Source: Noviherbaspirillum pedocola
GTDB lineage: Bacteria > Pseudomonadota > Gammaproteobacteria > Burkholderiales > Burkholderiaceae_D
Assembly (NCBI RefSeq): GCF_016632335.1
Contig: NZ_JAEPBG010000004.1
Span: 124,001-188,000, forward strand
Direction: 5' to 3'
DNA: 64,000 nt
Shown here: piece after piece, positions 58,860 through 64,000 of the stretch
How the letters are laid out: every line of letters starts with the position of its first letter
How positions within the stretch are numbered: position 1 is the stretch's first letter
Made by a program: the position numbers and the translations under genes
Notes under the pieces: model-generated
Seen by the model: the letters and a program-made list of their open reading frames with translations, nothing else
Database searches by the model: none
Told to the model about the DNA's origin: nothing

Positions 58860-59180
58860 TCAGAAGCCGTTGCGCAAGGCCACGTACACCAGTGTGCCGA
58901 CCAGCATGCTCAGAAGCGCATTCCTGCACTTCAGCTGCAGCACGATTACGCAAGCCACGGCAATGAGCTCGAACCACGGCCCGTGCCCATGCTCTGCTGC
59001 CGACGTTGCGCCCGTATGCAACAGGAGCAGCGTCATGATGGCCAATGGCAGGAATTTTCCGAGCCGTTCCACGAGCGCATGGCGCCGCAGCCATTGCGCG
59101 GCGAAAAACGGCAAGGCCCTGAGGAGAAAGGTGACGCCCCCCATTGCCACCAGCACGCCTAGCACATAAGCCTTATCCAT
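58860..59180 (-). CDS. azlD: AzlD-family branched-chain amino-acid export subunit
   Basis: A 106-residue membrane protein with three to four helices and the AzlD landmark TFLLRALPFF near residues 17-26. It pairs with AzlC to export branched-chain amino acids or related compounds. Its start overlaps the azlC end by 8 bp (59173-59180). The frame extending to 59348 is inside azlC and rejected. Confidence 0.9.
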   Translation of the reverse strand: MDKAYVLGVLVAMGGVTFLLRALPFFAAQWLRRHALVERLGKFLPLAIMTLLLLHTGATSAAEHGHGPWFELIAVACVIVLQLKCRNALLSMLVGTLVYVALRNGF

Positions 59181-59871
59181 GACTCTGTTCCCTTGCGCTC
59201 GGCTTCCATGGCAGCAACAGCGCCGCAAGCAGACAGAGGCCGATGGCGACGACCAGGGCATGTCGAGGGAAGGCCATATGGGCGATCGCGTAAGCCGCAA
59301 GCGCGGTCCATAGCGGAACGGATGCGCTGCGGCTGCGCCATTGCTCAACCGTCAGCACGGCAAAAAGGCTGGTAAGGATGAAATCGAGCCCCTGCAGCGG
59401 GATTCTTGCCTGCGTCCCGACTACGGCGCCGATCCCGGTTCCGAGCACCCACCAGCACTGGTTGAGGAAAATCAGCGCGGCCATTCGTCGGGTGCCGCAG
59501 TCGCTCGGCAAGGCGGTGAGCGTGGAATAGGTTTCATCCGTCAGGCCAAATGCCATGTACCAGCGCAGCCATCCCTTTGCGGGAAAGCGATCGAGCAGGG
59601 AAAGTCCGTAGAACACATGGCGCAGATTGACGACGAGGGTGGCCACGGCGATCGGGCCCATCGGCATGCCTGCGACCAGCATCGGAATCATCATGTACTG
59701 CGATGCGCCGGCATACACCAGAATGCTCGCGAGCATGGCTTGCCACCAATAGGCGCCTGCCTGCACGAAGAGGAAGCCAAAGACCGCGCCAAGCGGGATA
59801 TAGCCGATGGCCACTGGCGTGGTCAGCGTGAGTATGGTTGGGTGAGAGGCTGGCGTGTCTTTGGTATTCAA
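59173..59871 (-). CDS. azlC: AzlC-family branched-chain amino-acid exporter
   Basis: A 232-residue integral membrane protein, the large subunit of the AzlCD/YgaZH-type exporter. IGYIPLGAVFGFLFVQAG, YAGASQYMMIPMLVAG and NLRHVFYGLSLLDRF are family-typical; GLTDETYS follows. It exports hydrophobic amino acids such as valine or analogues. It is transcribed before azlD. Confidence 0.93.
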   Translation of the reverse strand: MNTKDTPASHPTILTLTTPVAIGYIPLGAVFGFLFVQAGAYWWQAMLASILVYAGASQYMMIPMLVAGMPMGPIAVATLVVNLRHVFYGLSLLDRFPAKGWLRWYMAFGLTDETYSTLTALPSDCGTRRMAALIFLNQCWWVLGTGIGAVVGTQARIPLQGLDFILTSLFAVLTVEQWRSRSASVPLWTALAAYAIAHMAFPRHALVVAIGLCLLAALLLPWKPSAREQSHG

Positions 59872-60067
59872 GGCGATGCTGAAACTGCGACGCGGATCGA
59901 AGCGGATTGCCGGGAAAGCGAAAGGCGCGATTATACGTTGAGCTGTCAGGGCACCGGCGCTACGTCATCCTGGTATCCGTGTCCGCGCAGCTGCATGCGC
60001 CGCGAAATCCGAACGCAGGCTTGTTGAATGAATTACAGTGCTGCACTTCATCAAACCGGACGACCCT

Positions 60068-60493
60068 ATGCCGCAAAACGACATCTCAGCTCTCGGCCAG
60101 GAATGGACCACCCTGCAGAACAACCATGAGGCCTATGAAAGGAGCAGCCTGCTGATCAAGCTTTTCGCCATCGCGCTGCTGGTCGCCTGCATCGCCATCG
60201 AACTGGATGCGGTGACGACTGGCCTGCTCATGCTCGTCATGTGGATACAGGAAGGCATTTTCAGAACCTCGCAGTCGCGCATCGGAGAGCGCATCCTGCG
60301 CATCGAAAGTTTGCTGAAGCAAGCTGCGCCGCAAACCCCCATCGCTTACCAGCTGCACAGCGAATGGCAAGCCAGCCGCCCGGGGTTTCTCGGCCTGCTG
60401 GTCGAGTACGGCCGCAGCATGGTGCGGCCGACAGTTGCGTTCCCGCATCTCGTACTGATTCTGTTTGTCATTGCATGGCCCATGCTCGGCTGA
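60068..60493 (+). CDS. Small membrane protein of unknown function
   Basis: A 141-residue protein. A hydrophilic N-terminus with LGQEWTTLQNNHEAYERSSLLIK precedes a hydrophobic pair at ~32-60; a linker with RIGERILRIESLL and a C-terminal hydrophobic segment (~122-140) follow. ATG 60068 gives the shorter, more plausible protein; TTG or GTG alternatives exist to 60038. I recognise no family. Confidence 0.7.
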   Translation: MPQNDISALGQEWTTLQNNHEAYERSSLLIKLFAIALLVACIAIELDAVTTGLLMLVMWIQEGIFRTSQSRIGERILRIESLLKQAAPQTPIAYQLHSEWQASRPGFLGLLVEYGRSMVRPTVAFPHLVLILFVIAWPMLG

Positions 60494-61041
60494 AGACTGG
60501 GCGGTCCCGCTGCCTCGCATGCGAGTCGAGCCGCGTGCCTCCAGCGATTTACCGAAGTCCTTCGCACTTTGCTTAGGCCTTAAGCCTTAATACTTGCCAA
60601 CACTTAACGCGAACAAGCGAGCGAAACGTTTATCAGCGCATTGCTCGACGTCGCGCCTCATAGCGCCTGGGCACTTCAACACCATGCCTTTTCCAAGGCG
60701 CTACCCAAGCGCATGACGAAAGATGATTGCGTCCACGGACTGTGAAACCGATGCAACACTTGTGAACGCCCTTTCATATTTGCATTTACTTTCCTTATAG
60801 AAACAACCAGAATGCGGTGTCCGTTCACCTTTCGGTAGCACTGCATCCTCTGTATCGCTCAAGTTCATCTTCGATGATGGAAAGAGCCGGGCATGGAAGG
60901 TCTTCCGGAAGCGCTCCACGCGAACGATTTCAAGCCTCTGCAACACTGCTCGCGATGAAAGCAGCTTGGTTCACCCTGGCGTTTAGCGTGCCAACCGCTT
61001 TCAGCTTGCAGGATGCACTCCTAAATCAAAGCTGAAGAAGA
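60494..61041. other. Intergenic region upstream of the chemoreceptor gene
   Basis: About 550 bp, relatively A/T-rich in the middle. No gene is supported. I searched by eye for a FliA-type (TAAA-N15-GCCGATAA) or sigma-70 promoter before the receptor and found nothing convincing. Confidence 0.5.
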
Positions 61042-62760
61042 ATGAAGATTGCGAATTTAAAGATAGGCATGCGGCTCGGGCTCGCATTCGGTGCGGTATT
61101 GATGCTCATGGTTGCGATGCTCTTTACCGGCATCTGGGAGCTGTCCCGTGTCATGGATGCGAAGCAGCGGGTGAAGGAATTTGAATTCAAGAATCAGCTC
61201 GTCCGGGAGTGGATGGGCGCCACCAGCGCCAATGCCGTGCGTGGCTATGCGGCCATCAAGACCAATGACATCGAGGATGAGCGCTATTTCCGCAAGGAGA
61301 TCGACCAGAGCCGCGACCGGAACAACGCGATTCAGAAACAGCTCGAGGAGCTCATCAAAAGCGCCGAAGGCAAGAAACTGCTGGCTGATGTCAGTGAGCG
61401 TCGCAGCAAGTATCTCGAGATTCGCAACAGACTGATTGCGATGAAGGATGGCGGCAAGGCAGACATCGCCGACATCGCTGCGCGCTCGCGAGCCGAGATG
61501 GTTCCCGCGATGAACGACTATCTGAAGGCGATGGAAGCGCTTCGCGCCTATCAGCAGAAGCTTGTCGAAGAAAATGACGAGTACATGAATCAGGTGTATG
61601 GCGAAGCGAAAACCCTGCTGATTGCCTTCGCATGCGCGGCCATTGCCATCGGCGCCGTCCTGGGCTGGCTGCTGTCGCGCAGTGTCACCGTGCCGCTGGC
61701 CGCGGCAGTCGATGTCGCACAGAAGGTGGCTTCCGGTGATCTGACGACCCAGATCGAAGTGAAATCCTCGGACGAGGTCGGCGCGTTGCTGAGTGCGCTG
61801 CACACCATGAATTCCAGCCTGTTGAAAACGGTTTCCGAGGTGCGCATGAGCACCGATACCATTGCGACCGCATCCAGCGAAATCGCTAGCGGCAACATGG
61901 ACCTGTCCTCTCGCACCGAGCAGCAGGCCTCTTCGCTGGAGGAGACGGCTTCCTCGATGGAAGAGCTGACCTCCACCGTCAAGCAGAACGCCGAGAATGC
62001 GCGTCAGGCGAACCAGCTTGCGCAGACGGCATCGGATGTGGCCAGGAACAGCGGCGACGCGGTGGCCAGGGTGGTGGAAACGATGGCGGATATCGATACG
62101 GCTTCGAAGAAGATTGCGGACATCATCACCACCATCGACGGCATCGCGTTCCAGACCAATATCCTTGCGCTGAACGCTGCGGTGGAGGCGGCGCGCGCCG
62201 GCGAGCAGGGACGCGGCTTTGCGGTCGTGGCATCCGAGGTGCGCAGCCTGGCGCAGCGCTCCGCTGCGGCGGCAAAGGAGATCAAGGACTTGATCCACAG
62301 CTCGGTGGAAAAGGTCAACGCGGGCACGCAGCAGGCCGCGCTGGCCGGCAGCACCATGAATGAGGTGGTGAGCAGCGTGCAGCGCGTCACCGACATGATG
62401 GCCGAGATCACGGCTGCGAGCGCCGAGCAGAGCGCCGGCATCGAGCAGGTCAACCAGGCCGTCACGCACATGGATCAGGTGACCCAGCAGAACGCCGCCC
62501 TGGTGGAAGAGGCGGCTGCGGCAGCTGCTTCGCTGCAGGAGCAGGCGGGCAGCCTGGCGCAAGCGGTCAGCATCTTCCGGGTCCATGCTCAGCCGCAGCA
62601 TGCAGTGGCGGCGACATCGAAGGCTGCCGGCGCGCTGACACGCCCGGCAGCACAGCGCAACGCCTCTTCGTCTTCGAAGGCGGCGCGTACTCCCGTACTG
62701 GCCAGCGCCAGCCGATCGGCCGCGCCAAACCACAGCGGTGAAGAATGGGCTGAATTCTGA
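61042..62760 (+). CDS. Methyl-accepting chemotaxis protein
   Basis: A 572-residue chemoreceptor. A membrane helix (~10-32), a periplasmic four-helix-bundle-type ligand domain (~33-190), a second helix (~192-212), HAMP (~213-265) and a long signalling coiled coil follow. The hairpin tip carries [20 protein letters not shown] (~365-384) for CheA/CheW contact. The C-terminus ends EEWAEF, fitting the x-aromatic-x2-aromatic pentapeptide that tethers CheR/CheB. The ligand is unknown. A strong terminator follows. Confidence 0.95.
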   Translation: MKIANLKIGMRLGLAFGAVLMLMVAMLFTGIWELSRVMDAKQRVKEFEFKNQLVREWMGATSANAVRGYAAIKTNDIEDERYFRKEIDQSRDRNNAIQKQLEELIKSAEGKKLLADVSERRSKYLEIRNRLIAMKDGGKADIADIAARSRAEMVPAMNDYLKAMEALRAYQQKLVEENDEYMNQVYGEAKTLLIAFACAAIAIGAVLGWLLSRSVTVPLAAAVDVAQKVASGDLTTQIEVKSSDEVGALLSALHTMNSSLLKTVSEVRMSTDTIATASSEIASGNMDLSSRTEQQASSLEETASSMEELTSTVKQNAENARQANQLAQTASDVARNSGDAVARVVETMADIDTASKKIADIITTIDGIAFQTNILALNAAVEAARAGEQGRGFAVVASEVRSLAQRSAAAAKEIKDLIHSSVEKVNAGTQQAALAGSTMNEVVSSVQRVTDMMAEITAASAEQSAGIEQVNQAVTHMDQVTQQNAALVEEAAAAAASLQEQAGSLAQAVSIFRVHAQPQHAVAATSKAAGALTRPAAQRNASSSSKAARTPVLASASRSAAPNHSGEEWAEF

Positions 62761-62782
62761 AGCGATTCCGATGCGGGATGAC

Positions 62783-62811
62783 AAACCGGCCAATGGCCGG
62801 TTTTGTTTTTT
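62783..62811 (+). terminator. Intrinsic terminator of the chemoreceptor gene
   Basis: AAACCGGCC (62783-62791) pairs with GGCCGGTTT (62795-62803) around AAT and is followed by TGTTTTTT. A textbook hairpin and U-tract 23 bp after the stop. Confidence 0.95.
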
Positions 62812-62998
62812 ACGGAGCATCCTTACCGCTTCCGGCCTTGACAGCGCGCATGGCCATGCCGGCAAGCGTGTTCTTTAACGGTAATGGCAGCCGCAGCGCA
62901 TTTCCTCGCTGACGCTTGACCCAAAGCAATTGCTTCTTCCTGAGCTATTGCTATCTTCTGGCCATTATCAATTTGTCACTGACTTCCGGAAAGCTTCC

Positions 62999-63394
62999 AT
63001 GTCCAGATACTTCGCTCTCTTCCTTGCCGCTCTTACGCTGCTATCCGCCACAGCATGCTCCACCATCGGCGATGCGCTCGCCGACAAGGGTTCGGGCCAG
63101 GCAAGGGTGTACAACGCTTCCTTCGATCAGGTGTGGAACGCGGTGCCGGACGTCTTGCGTGAACTGGGGCTGAAGGAAGAAGGCTTCCACAAGGGCTCAG
63201 GTTACGTAGTCGCGCGCAAGAAGGTGGTGGGACAGGAAGTGGCGGACAACCTGGCGGTGTTCGTTGACAAGGCCGATAGTGCCAACCGCACCCGGGTCGA
63301 GGTCGTGGCCAAGAGCACGCTGATGCTCGATCCGCTCAGCAGGAAATGGGAGACGCGGGTCCTCGACAAGCTTTCGGAAAAGTTTCCGCGCTGA
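62999..63394 (+). CDS. Small lipoprotein of unknown function
   Basis: A 131-residue lipoprotein: signal peptide with lipobox (SATAC, Cys ~20), then a ~105-residue alpha/beta domain containing VYNASFDQVWNAVPDVLRELGL and GYVVARKKV, similar in pattern to many Burkholderiales lipoproteins of unknown role. GGAAAG lies upstream of ATG 62999; the frame to 62930 is discarded. Confidence 0.8.
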   Translation: MSRYFALFLAALTLLSATACSTIGDALADKGSGQARVYNASFDQVWNAVPDVLRELGLKEEGFHKGSGYVVARKKVVGQEVADNLAVFVDKADSANRTRVEVVAKSTLMLDPLSRKWETRVLDKLSEKFPR

Positions 63395-63430
63395 GCGCAG
63401 TCAGGTCGTAGCGGGGCGACCGGCGAAGCA

Positions 63431-63862
63431 TCAATCATGCGAGGTGCCACCGCCCTCAGAGGAGGCACCGTGCATGTCGCTGGCCATCTGCGCATGAAAG
63501 GCGTAGGCATAGCTGCGAACGCTGGACAGCAGATCGATGCGTGACGGCCACTTCTCGATATAGTCGTTGGCGCCCGCCTCGAATGCCTTGAGGCGGTAGT
63601 CCGAATCCACGTAGGCGGAGAGCAGGATGATGGGAAGCGCGCCGAACAAGGGATCCCGACGCAAGGTCTGAATGACCGAGACGCCATCAACAATGGGCAT
63701 GCGCATATCGAGCAGAAGGACATCAGGCATGAATTCGCGGCACTTCGACAGGCACTGCTCGGCACGGAACAGGCATTCGGCAATCACCTCAGGCGCAGTG
63801 TGCAGCAGTTCCAGCGTCAGTTCGGCCGAAGCCTTGTCATCGTCCACTACCAGAACTCGCAT
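63431..63862 (-). CDS. Stand-alone response-regulator receiver domain
   Basis: A 143-residue CheY-like protein. The acidic pocket (Asp7, Asp8, Asp9), phosphoacceptor Asp52 in LLLDMRMP, the Ser switch residue in LLSAY and the conserved Lys in YIEKWPS are all present. There is no output domain; the last ~20 residues are polar. It may work with the nearby chemoreceptor or another phosphorelay. The cognate kinase is not in the window. Confidence 0.92.
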   Translation of the reverse strand: MRVLVVDDDKASAELTLELLHTAPEVIAECLFRAEQCLSKCREFMPDVLLLDMRMPIVDGVSVIQTLRRDPLFGALPIILLSAYVDSDYRLKAFEAGANDYIEKWPSRIDLLSSVRSYAYAFHAQMASDMHGASSEGGGTSHD

Positions 63863-64000
63863 TGGAAACGCTCCGTGTTGTCATTGAGGCCGTTGCAGCC
63901 GATAGGGAGGCGCCCAACATGTCAGGCATTCTAAGCGCAGGGAAATGCTTGTGAGAGAGAAATATCAACGAACTCGTCGGTATGCATAGTGAAATGCAGG

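Noticed and set aside
60494-61041. FliA (sigma-28) promoter before the chemoreceptor
   Set aside because: No TAAA...GCCGATAA-like pair with correct spacing was found.

Overview
The window looks like chromosomal DNA from a GC-rich betaproteobacterium of the order Burkholderiales, most likely an Oxalobacteraceae relative. The pointers are a PepA-type PEP-CTERM protein behind a sigma-54 promoter, a second PEP-CTERM protein, an outer-membrane phospholipase A, tannase-family lipoproteins and a LivKHMGF/BKACE operon. Species assignment is inference only. No tRNA, rRNA, CRISPR array, transposase or integrase was recognised.

Region 1 (1-13.2 kb) is a colinear plus-strand accessory locus with several ATGA stop/start overlaps. 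It encodes small unknown proteins, a Ycf46-like AAA+ ATPase, a zinc-ribbon/OmpA fusion and three related membrane proteins. Two of these are DUF4407-type. The third carries a caspase-like fold inserted in the same scaffold, with Lys replacing the catalytic Cys. By eye this block is less GC-rich than the rest.

Region 2 (13.5-26.4 kb) is mixed: a DMT transporter, small secreted proteins, PldA, PepA with its sigma-54 promoter and terminator, a GGDEF-EAL protein, a parallel beta-helix lipoprotein, a RES-type toxin/antitoxin pair with a strong promoter, and a divergent MFS/LysR pair.

Region 3 (26.6-47.7 kb) is a catabolic region. Two tannase/feruloyl-esterase-family lipoproteins flank a GAF-PucR-type regulator, divergent from SDR, LivK-, LivH-, LivM-, LivG- and LivF-like genes, a BKACE (DUF849) enzyme and a second SDR. 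Two alpha/beta hydrolases, a CHRD PEP-CTERM protein, an orphan binding protein, a LuxR regulator, a DUF3237 protein and an MDR oxidoreductase with a broken LysR neighbour follow. The likely theme is hydrolysis of aromatic or other esters outside the cytoplasm, uptake of the acid and beta-keto-acid cleavage; the substrate is unknown.

Region 4 (47.7-58.4 kb) has a DUF2501 protein and AqpZ, then a divergent conflict-system-like locus. Leftward run a patatin phospholipase, two paralogous SLATT/DUF4231-like membrane proteins (one with a Rossmann-like N-terminal domain) and a PGDYG-like protein. Rightward run a membrane RyR-domain protein, a membrane-anchored TIR protein and an OmpA lipoprotein. 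I consider this locus and Region 1 the two best candidates for undescribed systems; both join effector-like domains to OmpA peptidoglycan-binding modules.

Region 5 (58.8-64 kb) holds AzlCD, a small membrane protein, a chemoreceptor with a strong terminator, a lipoprotein and a stand-alone response-regulator receiver.
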